Shown piece after piece: positions 54,085 to 62,731 of a DNA stretch of 64,000 nt. How positions within the stretch are numbered: the first letter of the stretch is position 1; every line of letters starts with the position of its first letter. Under the pieces are notes generated by a model that ran no database searches, was not told where the DNA came from, and saw nothing but the letters and a program-made list of their open reading frames with translations. Source of the stretch: Myxococcales bacterium (GTDB lineage: Bacteria > Lernaellota > Lernaellaia > Lernaellales > Lernaellaceae); the NCBI GenBank assembly GCA_012517325.1, contig JAAYVF010000013.1, forward strand, positions 1 to 64,000, written 5' to 3'. The position numbers were made by a program, and so were the translations under genes.

Positions 54085-54942
54085 CTATTTCAATTGCTGA
54101 TAACGGGAATCGACGACGTCAATCAGCTCTTCGAGATTGCCGGCGTCCTTCGGATAATTCGCGCGACTGTACTCGAATTCCAGATTGATTTCATCCCACT
54201 TCTTCTTTACATGAACTCGCAAATCGGCGATCCTTTCCTCCAACCGGGCGCAGACTACGTTTACACCCGCGATTCCCGTCTCCGGCAAAACCACGCCGAT
54301 TTCATTGTCGCTGTATTTCCCCACGTAATCGGCCTCGCGCAACATCCCGCGGAACAATTGGCCGATTTCTCGGAAGAGCATGATTTCCTGTTGGTAATCG
54401 TAACGCTTTTGGAAACTGTCGAGGTTGACGATTTTCAGGAAGATCAATGAGAGTGGAGTATTGTATCGTTTGACGCGCCGCATTTCGCCACGCAGCATCC
54501 AACGGAAGCTTTTAAAGTTATAGAGGCCGGTTTCCTCGTCGGGCACGAAGGTCTCGACGATCGTGGCTTCCTCGCGGAACGGTTCCGAGCGACGGAAATG
54601 GAGGAACTCCATGACCAGGCCGACGACAAACCCGCTGCCGACGATCACTGTGATGTTGATCAGTTCGTTGCGCAGCAGGCTTTCGCCCAGCCCGCTCTGG
54701 AAAAGTTGCCCATAGAGAAGCTTGGTGCCGTAAATCGCCGCGCCGATAACCGCCGCCAAGGCACCATGACGAAAACCCTTGGCGACCGCGAACAACACCA
54801 CCGGCAGGGAAATGAAAAACGCGAGCCGGTATCCGGTTTTAATGTCGAACCACTCCAGGAACACCACCGAGGCGATGAGACCCACGACGAGGATGACGAG
54901 CAATTCGCGAACGTCGATATTTTTTTTACCGGTTTCGTTCAT
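54085..54942 (-). CDS. Membrane protein with degenerate GGDEF domain (YdaK-like c-di-GMP receptor)
   Basis: A 285-aa protein. Residues 13-115 hold about four membrane helices. Residues 133-285 are a GGDEF-type domain ('PDEETGLYNFKSFRWMLRGE', 'LSLIFLKIVNLDSFQKRYD'). The active-site loop reads S211-D-N-E-I215 instead of GGDEF, so synthesis of c-di-GMP is not expected. The inhibitory I-site R202-E-A-D205 is retained at the canonical spacing of five residues. This combination is typical of c-di-GMP receptors such as YdaK in Bacillus and PelD in Pseudomonas. It probably activates the synthase at the inner membrane. Its ATG overlaps the stop of the 67-aa gene. Confidence 0.88.
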   Translation of the reverse strand: MNETGKKNIDVRELLVILVVGLIASVVFLEWFDIKTGYRLAFFISLPVVLFAVAKGFRHGALAAVIGAAIYGTKLLYGQLFQSGLGESLLRNELINITVIVGSGFVVGLVMEFLHFRRSEPFREEATIVETFVPDEETGLYNFKSFRWMLRGEMRRVKRYNTPLSLIFLKIVNLDSFQKRYDYQQEIMLFREIGQLFRGMLREADYVGKYSDNEIGVVLPETGIAGVNVVCARLEERIADLRVHVKKKWDEINLEFEYSRANYPKDAGNLEELIDVVDSRYQQLK

Positions 54943-55142
54943 AGATCTCTATCCTCCTCATCGAGCAATTCCTGGTGCCGGCGTTTTTTCTCGATGGCCA
55001 TATTGCGAACCCGACGACGCCATAAAAACAAGATGACGTCGCGAGCCAGGATGATCAGTGAGATCAATGCCACCACGACGACCACGATGACCGCCATGAT
55101 GATCATCGAATTGTTAAAACAGAAATCCACACAAGTCTCCAT
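54939..55142 (-). CDS. Small membrane protein, first gene of the exopolysaccharide operon
   Basis: A 67-aa protein. A short N-terminus with C4 and C8 is followed by one long hydrophobic segment (residues 13-40, 'IIMAVIVVVVVALISLIILA') and a highly charged cytoplasmic tail ('RRRVRNMAIEKKRRHQELLD'). The ATG at 55142 has AAGG upstream. The last four bases (ATGA) overlap the degenerate GGDEF gene, so the two are co-translated. I do not recognise a family. It may stabilise the synthase complex. The 211-bp AT-rich spacer upstream separates it from the divergent wecB and must contain the operon promoter. Confidence 0.78.
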   Translation of the reverse strand: METCVDFCFNNSMIIMAVIVVVVVALISLIILARDVILFLWRRRVRNMAIEKKRRHQELLDEEDRDL

Positions 55143-55353
55143 TTAGCCTTAACAGGTCATGAACGCTTGAATGGTATAGTTTCGCCGCCACCAACTAAAT
55201 ACCAACTGCGAATGGTTGTAAAGAGAAATTTTGAATTTTCGTATCAAAAAAATGAAAATAAAAAAAGAATGGAAATCAAGTCTTTTTAGATAGTTTCTTC
55301 CAAAAAGCTGTGTTAAAACTTGACAGATTTTGCTCAATTCGCTTGGAGACCAG

Positions 55354-56454
55354 ATGATTCGCTCATTATTTGTCTTCGGGACGCGTCCGGAAGCCATCAA
55401 ATTGGCGCCGCTCGTGCTGGAAATGAACCGCCGTGCGGCTTTCACCCCCTTGGTCTGCGTCACCGCCCAGCACCGGCAGATGCTGGACCAGGTTCTGGAT
55501 CTGTTTTCCATTCGTCCGGAATATGATCTGAACCTGATGAAACCCGGGCAGACGCTCGAACAGATACTCGCCGGCGTTTTCGATCGTCTCCCAGCCGTCC
55601 TGGAAGAAGCCAAACCCGATCTGGTCATCGTTCAGGGCGACACGACTACGACCTTCGCCGCCGCGGAGGCTGCCTTCTGCCGAAAAATCAAAGTCGGTCA
55701 TGTCGAGGCCGGGTTGCGGACCAACAACCGCTACTCGCCCTTCCCCGAAGAAATCAATCGCCGCCTGACCAGCGTGCTGACCGACTTTCATTTCGCGCCC
55801 ACCGAACAGAACCGGGACAATCTACTGTCGGAGGGCTTCCCCGCCGATCGGATCTGGGTCACCGGCAATACCGTGATCGATGCGCTGCAAATCGTCGCGG
55901 CCCGTCCCTATGAATGGCAAATCCCGGAACTGGCCGACCTGCCGGGACGGTTGATCCTGGTGACGGCTCACCGTCGCGAGAGCTTCGGCGAACCGTTCCG
56001 CGATCTCTGCCGCGGCCTGGCCGAAATCGCCCGCCGCAATCCACGGGATACCGTCGTTTATCCGGTCCACCTGAACCCGAACGTTCGCCGCCCGGTCGGC
56101 GAAATCCTGCAGGGTCTGGACAACATCCGCCTGGTGGAACCGCTGTCGTACGAACCGTTCGTGCACCTGCTGAAAAAAGCCTATCTGGTGCTGACCGACT
56201 CCGGAGGGATCCAAGAGGAGGCGCCCGGGTTGGGCAAGCCGGTGCTGGTCATGCGGGAAACCACCGAACGGCCCGAGGGCGTCACCGCCGGAACCGTCAG
56301 ACTCGTCGGCACCGCGACCGACCGCATCGTCGCCGAGGCATCCCGCCTGTTGGACGATCCGGCCGCTTATCAAGCCATGGCTCAGGCGAAAAATCCCTAT
56401 GGCGACGGCACGACCAGCCGGCGGATTTGCGAGATCCTCGAAAAGAATTGGTAG
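55354..56454 (+). CDS. wecB: UDP-N-acetylglucosamine 2-epimerase (non-hydrolysing)
   Basis: A 366-aa cytoplasmic enzyme that interconverts UDP-GlcNAc and UDP-ManNAc. The signature is complete: 'FGTRPEAIKLAPLV', 'CVTAQHRQMLDQ', 'VIVQGDTTTTFAAA', 'GHVEAGLRT', 'PFPEEINRRLT', 'VTGNTVIDAL', 'VTAHRRESFG' and 'LTDSGGIQEEAPGLGKPVLVMRETTERPEG'. The ATG at 55354 has TGGAG upstream; a TTG at 55330 is rejected. It is divergent from the exopolysaccharide operon and may share its control region. That suggests, without proving it, that ManNAc or a ManNAc-derived sugar is used in the polymer. Confidence 0.96.
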   Translation: MIRSLFVFGTRPEAIKLAPLVLEMNRRAAFTPLVCVTAQHRQMLDQVLDLFSIRPEYDLNLMKPGQTLEQILAGVFDRLPAVLEEAKPDLVIVQGDTTTTFAAAEAAFCRKIKVGHVEAGLRTNNRYSPFPEEINRRLTSVLTDFHFAPTEQNRDNLLSEGFPADRIWVTGNTVIDALQIVAARPYEWQIPELADLPGRLILVTAHRRESFGEPFRDLCRGLAEIARRNPRDTVVYPVHLNPNVRRPVGEILQGLDNIRLVEPLSYEPFVHLLKKAYLVLTDSGGIQEEAPGLGKPVLVMRETTERPEGVTAGTVRLVGTATDRIVAEASRLLDDPAAYQAMAQAKNPYGDGTTSRRICEILEKNW

Positions 56455-56460
56455 GCGCGG

Positions 56461-58386
56461 TCAGTTGATGTAGCCCAATTCCTTCAACCGCTGCAGGCGA
56501 GTTTCGTCCAGGCTGATCGAACCGGTATGCCAGGCGCCGTATTTTTTGATCTGCTCGCCCACGAACTTTTCCATCGTTTCCTGCAATTCGGCGGCTTTTT
56601 CCGGTTGCCCGCTCATCAGGTCCGTTTTTTCGGCGCGGTCGGCGAAGTCGAACAAAAGCGGCGGATGGATGTTGTGGTGATCGCCGTAAATGTAATCGCC
56701 GGCGGTCATAAAGCGATACGTTCCGTCGCGCCAGGCGTAACGGTGATTGCCGAACGCGTTGGTGTGGCCGTAAGCGACGCCGCGCGCTTCGATGGCGCGC
56801 CAGTCGCGTTGGAGCGGATCGGCCACGCCGGCCAGGGAAAGAATGAGCGGCGCCAGCATTTGCTGGTCCGCCGTTTGGGTGCGCACCTCGCCCCGCGGCA
56901 GGTTGAGGCCGGCCAGGATCAACGGCACGTGCAGGCTTTCCTCGTACAATTCGACGGAATGGCCGGTCCAGCCGTGTTCGAAAAACTCCTCGCCGTGGTC
57001 GCTGGTGACGATCACCAGGGTGTTTTTCACGTCGAACCTTTGGGCGATGTACTTCAACAACGCGCCGATCGCCCGGTCGCTGTCGCGCACGTCGCCGTCG
57101 TACAGCAACCGGACCGCGTCCTTTTCTTCCTGGTTGTAGGGCAGGTAAATGTCGATGAACTTGTAAAGCAGGTGGGTCATCGTTTCCAGGACCTTCTGAA
57201 TGTCCGGCCCGTAGATGCCCAGTTCGTCGCGCGATTCCTTGGACGGCCGATACGGCAGGTGCGGATCGAAATAATGAACGAAGCCGAACCAGGGTTCGCG
57301 GGCCTGATCGACCAGACTCGCGGCGCCGCGCGTCACTTCCGCCGCGATGCCTTCGGGCTTGAAGAGGAAGCGGTCGAACCCGCGCCCGAATCCGTAGGGC
57401 GGGCTGACCAGGAAATTGCTGGTCATGGCCCAGGTATGATAGCCCGCATTCTTGAATATTTCGGCGAGCAACGGCGCTTCCCGCGGGATCGTGCGATCCA
57501 GCGAATAGGTGCCGTGCACGTCGGTCAGCATGCCGGTGAGCATCGACACGTGGCCCGGCAGCGTCCAGGGAGCGATCGAATAGAAATTTTCGTACTTGAC
57601 GCCATTGGCGGCCAGCGCGTCGATGATCGGGCTGGTCGCCCGCGGATTTCCGTAACAATGCAGGCCGTCGGCGCGTAACGTATCGATGCTGATCAGAAGC
57701 ACGTTCGGAACGCCCTTCGGCCGGCCCAGCAGCGACGGCAAGAGAACCAGACCGAGGATCACCGCCAGCGTCACTGCGACCGGCACCGCGGACCGGCGCG
57801 TCATGGCGAGTGACGGAACGCGGCGGAACGGCGTTTCCGGCAGGCGTTTGCGCAGCAGCCGGTAAAGACCGAAGCCCACCCCGAAGGGAATGGCCAGACT
57901 GAGGAAAAGGATGAACAGCACCAGGCCGGGGCGAATGTCGATGGTGAACGACACCAACGGCCAGATGAACCGGGAAAAGAAGATTTTCGGCGTCACCTGC
58001 TCCTGGTAGGGCAACGGCAACTTGGTGCCCAAGCTGGATAGGAGGCGCAGCGCCCCGATGCCGAGCATGCCCAGCCACACCAGCAGCATGAACCCGAAAG
58101 TCATCACGGCCCGCCGACCGCTGCCGGTCAACAACATCAATAGAAATCCATAGATCGCGATCACCAGCCCGGAAATGACTCCCCAGACCAGGCAGTCGCC
58201 GATATCCCGCGATAGCGTTTCCAACGCCAGCCGCGTCAGGCCGAACGGAAACGCCGCCGACTGGAAAATATCCACCAGGCCCTGAATCAAACCCACCACC
58301 GCGCCGGACAGGATTCCGAAGGCCAGGAAACTCGCCGTGGCGGGAAGCAATTTGACCACCGTGGCAGACCAAGTTGAACGGCTCAT
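56461..58386 (-). CDS. Sulfatase-like membrane enzyme (Thr nucleophile)
   Basis: A 641-aa protein. Residues 10-220 hold about five membrane helices. Residues 226-641 are an alkaline-phosphatase-superfamily domain: 'NVLLISIDTLRADGLHCYG' (metal D235), 'APWTLPGHVSMLTGML' with T275 in the nucleophile position, 'HYFDPHLPY', 'VIVTSDHGEEFFEHGW' and 'ELYEESLHVPLIL'. Sulfatases carry Cys or Ser here (CxPxR). The Thr and the missing Arg favour a phosphoglycerol- or phosphoethanolamine-transferase-like or related hydrolase activity on the outer face of the membrane. The ATG (58386) overlaps the stop of the upstream paralogue by 4 bp. Confidence 0.85.
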   Translation of the reverse strand: MSRSTWSATVVKLLPATASFLAFGILSGAVVGLIQGLVDIFQSAAFPFGLTRLALETLSRDIGDCLVWGVISGLVIAIYGFLLMLLTGSGRRAVMTFGFMLLVWLGMLGIGALRLLSSLGTKLPLPYQEQVTPKIFFSRFIWPLVSFTIDIRPGLVLFILFLSLAIPFGVGFGLYRLLRKRLPETPFRRVPSLAMTRRSAVPVAVTLAVILGLVLLPSLLGRPKGVPNVLLISIDTLRADGLHCYGNPRATSPIIDALAANGVKYENFYSIAPWTLPGHVSMLTGMLTDVHGTYSLDRTIPREAPLLAEIFKNAGYHTWAMTSNFLVSPPYGFGRGFDRFLFKPEGIAAEVTRGAASLVDQAREPWFGFVHYFDPHLPYRPSKESRDELGIYGPDIQKVLETMTHLLYKFIDIYLPYNQEEKDAVRLLYDGDVRDSDRAIGALLKYIAQRFDVKNTLVIVTSDHGEEFFEHGWTGHSVELYEESLHVPLILAGLNLPRGEVRTQTADQQMLAPLILSLAGVADPLQRDWRAIEARGVAYGHTNAFGNHRYAWRDGTYRFMTAGDYIYGDHHNIHPPLLFDFADRAEKTDLMSGQPEKAAELQETMEKFVGEQIKKYGAWHTGSISLDETRLQRLKELGYIN

Positions 58387-60260
58387 TGAATGTATCCCAG
58401 CGTCCGCAATTGTTCTTTTTCTAGCGATCGCGGCTCGGCGGCCTGCGGTGAGAATACTCCGCCCAGACGACCGGCCAGGGAAAACAGGCCGGCCATCCAC
58501 TGTTCGCTGAACGAATTCCGATAAAGATTCGCCGACTCGACCGGATCGCTACACAGATCATAAAACCGCGGCGGGCTTTCCCCGCCGAAAGCGCCGAAGC
58601 GCCATTGGTAGTCGGTTATACCCTTCCGACAGTCGCGGATCAAGGCGAAACGCGGCGATCCCCACAGTCTCGACGCGGCCAGGAAATCGCGACTCGCGCC
58701 GGCGTCGACGGTCAGCGGCAAGCCATCCCCGTCGGCCTTACCCGGCAACGCCAGTTCGTTCACCAGGGTCGCCGGCACGTCCAGCAAGGACACGGTGCGC
58801 TCGATCGCGGCGGCCGCTGCTTGTTCCGGCCGCTTGACGAGCAGCGGGACGCGCAAGACCTCCTCGTAGAGGGTGATCGCGTGGCCCAGAAAACCGTGCT
58901 CCCAGAATTCCTCGCCGTGATCGCCGGTCACGATCACCCAGGCCTTTTCCCAGCGACCGGCGGCGCGCAGGGCGTCGAACACCCGGCCGGCGGCGCGGTC
59001 GGCCCGTGCCACATCGGCCAGGTATTGCCCGCGCCAGGCGGCTCGATCGGCTTCACCGGTCGGCAGCGCCTGTTCGACGAAGGCGTGAAAATCCTTGGCG
59101 CCGGCGCCCGGCAGCGACGAAGCGGGGTCGCCGTACGGCCAATGCGGATCGAACAGATGCACGAATAAAAAGACCGGCCGGCCGCTCCGCCCGGTCAGCC
59201 AGCGCGCCGCCTCGTCCGCCACCGCCGCGCCGCTTTCCTCGGGCATCGTCACGTAACGGCGAAAGCCCTGGCCGAAACCGTAGCGCGGGCTGAGCAGGAA
59301 GGAATTGACGAACGCGGCGGTATCGTAGCCCGCGGCGGCGAACCGCTCTGCCAGGGTCACGATTTCCTCCGGCAGCCGCGCGTCCATGGTCTCGGCGCCG
59401 TGGCGCCAAGGCGCCAGGCCGGTCAACAGACTGGCGTGGCTGGGAATCGTCCAGGACGACGGCGCATAGACGCGCCGATAAAGATCGGCCCCCGCCGCCA
59501 GTTCGTCGAGCCGGGGAGTCACCGACGGCGAGGCGCCGTAGGCGCCGACGCTGTCGGCCCGCAGCGTATCGATGCTGATGAGGATCACATCCGGATGCTT
59601 GCCGTCGCTCTTGGCAAACGACGGCAGGGTCATCGTCGCGGCGGTGGCGCCGAGCGCCACGGCCAGCACGGCCGGCCACGGCCACCGTAGCGCGATCGTT
59701 TCCGGCCGCGGACGTTTCAAAACCGAAAGGATCAACGCGGTCAGGCCGCCGCCAAGCAGACCGGCGATAAACAACCCCCCCAGACCGAGGACGAACGTCT
59801 GCCAATGCGGCCAGGGATCGGCCGTGGCGATCCGTTCGACGAGCGGTGGTAGGAAGACCCGCCAGACCGTTTCCGGTGAAATGCCCGGCGCGGTGGCGTA
59901 GGCCGCCGGCAGGAACGCGGCGAAATGTGCGGCAAAGCCGCGTTGCAGAACGGCGAAACCGACGGCGCCCGCCACGATCATGCCGCTCGAAGCCGCGAAA
60001 CCCGCCGCCCGTCGCCGGAACAAAGCGGCGTTCGCGGCCGCCGAAACGCCCAACAACAGGGCGAGCGCGAACCCGGCCAGCAGCCCGGTTTCGGCGGCTT
60101 CGGCCATCGTCAGCGCGGCCAGTCGCGTCCATGGTTCGCGCCAATAACCCGCCGCGCGGGAAAGCCAGAGCCCGCGCCCCAGGCCGGCGGCGATCGTCAG
60201 GCACCAGGCTGTAATCGCCGTCTGTCCGCCGGTAACGGCCGCCAGCCGTAAGCGCGTCAT
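58383..60260 (-). CDS. Sulfatase-like membrane enzyme, paralogue
   Basis: A 625-aa protein with the same plan as its downstream neighbour. About five N-terminal membrane helices are followed by the alkaline-phosphatase fold 'DVILISIDTLRADSVGAYG', 'YAPSSWTIPSHASLLTGL' with T271 as nucleophile, 'HLFDPHWPYGDP' and 'WVIVTGDHGEEFWEHGFLGH'. It ends 'LEKEQLRTLGYIQ', closely similar to 'RLKELGYIN' in the other protein. The pair is a tandem duplication with diverged membrane domains, coupled by an ATGA overlap, and could act as a two-enzyme surface-modification unit. The ATG at 60260 follows GGAGGAATGA. Confidence 0.85.
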   Translation of the reverse strand: MTRLRLAAVTGGQTAITAWCLTIAAGLGRGLWLSRAAGYWREPWTRLAALTMAEAAETGLLAGFALALLLGVSAAANAALFRRRAAGFAASSGMIVAGAVGFAVLQRGFAAHFAAFLPAAYATAPGISPETVWRVFLPPLVERIATADPWPHWQTFVLGLGGLFIAGLLGGGLTALILSVLKRPRPETIALRWPWPAVLAVALGATAATMTLPSFAKSDGKHPDVILISIDTLRADSVGAYGASPSVTPRLDELAAGADLYRRVYAPSSWTIPSHASLLTGLAPWRHGAETMDARLPEEIVTLAERFAAAGYDTAAFVNSFLLSPRYGFGQGFRRYVTMPEESGAAVADEAARWLTGRSGRPVFLFVHLFDPHWPYGDPASSLPGAGAKDFHAFVEQALPTGEADRAAWRGQYLADVARADRAAGRVFDALRAAGRWEKAWVIVTGDHGEEFWEHGFLGHAITLYEEVLRVPLLVKRPEQAAAAAIERTVSLLDVPATLVNELALPGKADGDGLPLTVDAGASRDFLAASRLWGSPRFALIRDCRKGITDYQWRFGAFGGESPPRFYDLCSDPVESANLYRNSFSEQWMAGLFSLAGRLGGVFSPQAAEPRSLEKEQLRTLGYIQ

Positions 60261-60412
60261 TCATTCCTCCCCGCGAAAGCAAGTGAACTTAGCGCGGATC
60301 GACGGCCGGCGGCAAGCGGACGGCCGCGTCGCGTCCTTCGCCGGATGTAGATGTCATTGCGGGAAACTGGGATTTTGTTACGATCGTCGCAGAGCAACCT
60401 TCCGGAGGTATC

Positions 60413-61189
60413 GTGAGCATCTCGGACTTGACCCTCGCGCTCGAAATCGCCCTCGAAGCCGGCGAATTGCTGCAAAGCCATTTCGGCAAGGCCGCCGTCC
60501 ATCACAAGGGCGACAAGAATCTCGTCACCGATGCCGATCAGGCCGCCGAGGAATTGATCTTCAAGCGCCTGACCGCCGCCCGACCGGGCGACGAGGTGAT
60601 CGCCGAGGAAGGCTCGTTCGTCAAGGGCGAAAACACGCGCTGTTGGTACGTTGATCCGCTCGACGGCACCAACAACTATGCGCATGGATTCTGGATTTTC
60701 GCCGTCAGTCTGGGTCTGGTATTGGACGGCGAGTTGCGGGTCGGCGTCGTGCATGCGCCGCAATTGGGGCAGACCTTCGCCGCCCGCCGTGGGTTCGGCG
60801 CCACGCTCAACGGTCAGCCGTTGCGCGTCAGCCGGACGGACAAATTGTCCGAAGCGATGCTGGCGACGGGTTTTCCCTACGCGCGCCGCACCTTGAAGCA
60901 CAACAACCTGGCCGAGCACGATCGCGTGCTCATGGAAGTCCAGGACGTGCGGCGGGTCGGTGTGGCGTCGCTGGATCTGTGCTGGACCGCCGCCGGGCGT
61001 TGGGACGGCTACTGGGAAATGTCGTTGATGCCCTGGGACGTGGCGGCGGGGATTCTCATCTGCCGGGAAGCGGGCGGCACGGTGACCAACCTGGCCGGTG
61101 AGCCGGTCAACCTGCTGCAACCGGATGTGGTCGCCACCAACGGCCTGCTGCATCAGGATTTGCTGGCGTTGCTGGGCGGCAAAAAATAG
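60413..61189 (+). CDS. Inositol-monophosphatase family phosphatase
   Basis: A 258-aa Mg2+-dependent phosphatase. The metal-binding motifs are E65-E66 in 'IAEEGSF', 'WYVDPLDGTNNYAHGF' with D81 and D84, and 'MPWDVAAGILICREAGG' with D209. Members of the family hydrolyse inositol monophosphate, fructose-1,6-bisphosphate, histidinol phosphate or PAP, and the sequence alone does not decide between them. The start is GTG at 60413 with GGAGGT directly upstream. It is divergent from the sulfatase-like pair and convergent with the Asp-rich lipoprotein gene. Confidence 0.93.
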   Translation: MSISDLTLALEIALEAGELLQSHFGKAAVHHKGDKNLVTDADQAAEELIFKRLTAARPGDEVIAEEGSFVKGENTRCWYVDPLDGTNNYAHGFWIFAVSLGLVLDGELRVGVVHAPQLGQTFAARRGFGATLNGQPLRVSRTDKLSEAMLATGFPYARRTLKHNNLAEHDRVLMEVQDVRRVGVASLDLCWTAAGRWDGYWEMSLMPWDVAAGILICREAGGTVTNLAGEPVNLLQPDVVATNGLLHQDLLALLGGKK

Positions 61190-61213
61190 CCCGCGCCCGC
61201 CGAACGTTTTTCT

Positions 61214-62326
61214 TTAGTGAAACGCTTGGCAAGCGACGCGATAGAGCATCGACCGTGAGCCTTCCGCGGCGTGCAGGTAGTTGCCGGTCGCCGGATCGTA
61301 GGCCACCGCCTCGCCCTGCAATTCCAACCCGAACGGTTGACTGCGGCGTTCGGCTTCCAGAATGTTGATGAACGGTTCGCCGGCCGCCAGCCGCCACTCC
61401 AGCACGGAAATGTAGGTGCGCAACAGCAGCCGCGTTCCGTCGCGATGAATATCGGCCCCCGTCACGATCGCCAGCGCGCCGCCGGTCTCCAAATCGCCCA
61501 GGTGCTCGAGGACCACCGGCTCATCCGGATTCAGTTCGGGAAAAACGTACATCGCGCTCGTGCCGCCGGGATACTTGCCGAAGATGTAAACCGAACCGTC
61601 GGGGTGCACGGCCAAGGCCTCGGCGTCGCGCGGGCCGTCCGGATAGCTGAACGCGAAATGCTCCCAGCTGTCCAGTGCGATTTCGCCGAACGGCACGTAC
61701 GGGTTCACTTCCGGCTCGACCGCGCGATAAACCCCGCAATCCGTGCGCCCCGCGCCGTTGTCGCCGATGTCGCCTACATACAGGCATTCGTCGCCGTCGC
61801 ACGGACCGACCGCCATGTCTTCCCAATCCACCGCGGTCACGCCGGCCAGCGTCACCCGGCCCAGATACGCGCCCTCCAGATCGAACGCATACAGATACGC
61901 GCCGTCACCGGAATCATTATGTGCCCATAACACGCCGGGATTTTTCAGGCTGACCGCGATGCCGGAAGTCTCGTCCAGATCGGCGGAGTCGAGGCGGCCG
62001 ACGGCCAGCGGCGTCGCGTATTGTTCGCAAGCCGGGAAACTGTCGTCGTCGTTGTCGTCGTTGTCGTCGTTGTCATCGTTGTTGTTATCGTCGTCGGCGA
62101 CAGTGTCGTCGTCATTGTCGTTGTCGTTGTCGTTGTTGTCGTCGTCGTTGTCATCATCGTCATCGGCGGGTATCGAATCATCGTCGGTCAGGGTGTCGTC
62201 ATCATCCGAATCGGAGTCGTCGTCGTCGTCGGTCGAATCGTCGTCTCCCTGCTCGCCGCAGGTGGCCAGCGACATGACAATCCCCATCAGGCACATCAGC
62301 ATGAACCAACGGGGTTTGCGTGTCAT
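61214..62326 (-). CDS. Asp-rich exported lipoprotein with beta-propeller-like body
   Basis: A 370-aa protein. The signal peptide ends in SLATC (C23). Residues 28-95 are an Asp/Asn linker of 68 residues. The body has propeller-like repeats ('VLWAHNDSGDGAYLYAFDLE', 'GDECLYVGDIGDNGAGRTDC', 'GSVYIFGKYPGGTSAMYVFP'), similar to SdiA-regulated or esterase-like phytase propellers. The 'DIGDN' and 'HNDSGD' loops could bind calcium. The ATG at 62326 has GTGGAG upstream. The gene lies directly downstream of rpmA's terminator and is transcribed separately. Confidence 0.78.
   Translation of the reverse strand: MTRKPRWFMLMCLMGIVMSLATCGEQGDDDSTDDDDDSDSDDDDTLTDDDSIPADDDDDNDDDNNDNDNDNDDDTVADDDNNNDDNDDNDDNDDDSFPACEQYATPLAVGRLDSADLDETSGIAVSLKNPGVLWAHNDSGDGAYLYAFDLEGAYLGRVTLAGVTAVDWEDMAVGPCDGDECLYVGDIGDNGAGRTDCGVYRAVEPEVNPYVPFGEIALDSWEHFAFSYPDGPRDAEALAVHPDGSVYIFGKYPGGTSAMYVFPELNPDEPVVLEHLGDLETGGALAIVTGADIHRDGTRLLLRTYISVLEWRLAAGEPFINILEAERRSQPFGLELQGEAVAYDPATGNYLHAAEGSRSMLYRVACQAFH
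62042..62245 (-). repeat. Asp/Asn codon repeat (long lipoprotein linker)
   Basis: Sixty-eight consecutive codons, nearly all Asp or Asn with scattered Ser/Thr, read on the minus strand in frame with the lipoprotein at 61214. It is the longest of the four such tracts. Its length may vary between strains because of slippage. Confidence 0.85.
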
Positions 62327-62371
62327 TGTAAGTCTCCACTGCACCGCGATCGCTCGCGGGCCCATCCCCAT

Positions 62372-62398
62372 AAAAAAAGCCGCCCGTAGCCAGGCGGC
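62372..62398 (-). terminator. Terminator of the rplU-rpmA operon
   Basis: GCCGCC (62379-62384) pairs with GGCGGC (62393-62398), with an 8-base loop. On the minus strand it is followed by seven T residues (62372-62378). It lies 28 bp after the rpmA stop. Confidence 0.85.
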
Positions 62399-62425
62399 GT
62401 TTGGGTTATATGTCGATTTTATTAG

Positions 62426-62716
62426 CTAATTTTTCACGGGAGCCGTCTCGTTCAACGCCTCTTCGATCGGAATGATGTGCGCTTTTTTACGATCCTTGCC
62501 CCAACGGGTGAACTTCACGCGGCCGGGAATCTTGGCAAAAAGGCTGTAATCGCGGCCCATGCCCACGTTCAATCCCGGATGGATGAGGGTTCCGAGTTGG
62601 CGGATGATGATCGTGCCGCCGGTGACCAATTCGCCGTCATAGGCTTTCACGCCGTAGCGCCGGCCCTGGCTGTCACGACCGTTCCGACTGCTGCCGCCCG
62701 CTTTCTTGTGAGCCAT
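62426..62716 (-). CDS. rpmA: 50S ribosomal protein L27
   Basis: A 96-aa ribosomal protein at the peptidyl-transferase centre of the large subunit. It begins [20 protein letters not shown], the standard L27 N-terminus without a leader peptide, followed by 'QRGTxxHPGxNVGxG'-type sequence ('[19 protein letters not shown]'). The gene lies 15 bp downstream of rplU, as in most bacteria. The usual third gene obg is missing here, and a lipoprotein gene follows the terminator instead. Confidence 0.98.
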   Translation of the reverse strand: MAHKKAGGSSRNGRDSQGRRYGVKAYDGELVTGGTIIIRQLGTLIHPGLNVGMGRDYSLFAKIPGRVKFTRWGKDRKKAHIIPIEEALNETAPVKN

Positions 62717-62731
62717 GGCGTCTCTCCTCGC

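Noticed and set aside
56461-60260. Type I sulfatases activated by the FGE-like protein
   Set aside because: The Cys/Ser of the CxPxR motif is Thr in both, and the FGE-like protein lacks a catalytic Cys.
62042-62245. Tandem trinucleotide-like repeats that look like a microsatellite or CRISPR-like array
   Set aside because: The repeats are irregular, have no spacers and are in frame as an Asp/Asn linker of a lipoprotein.
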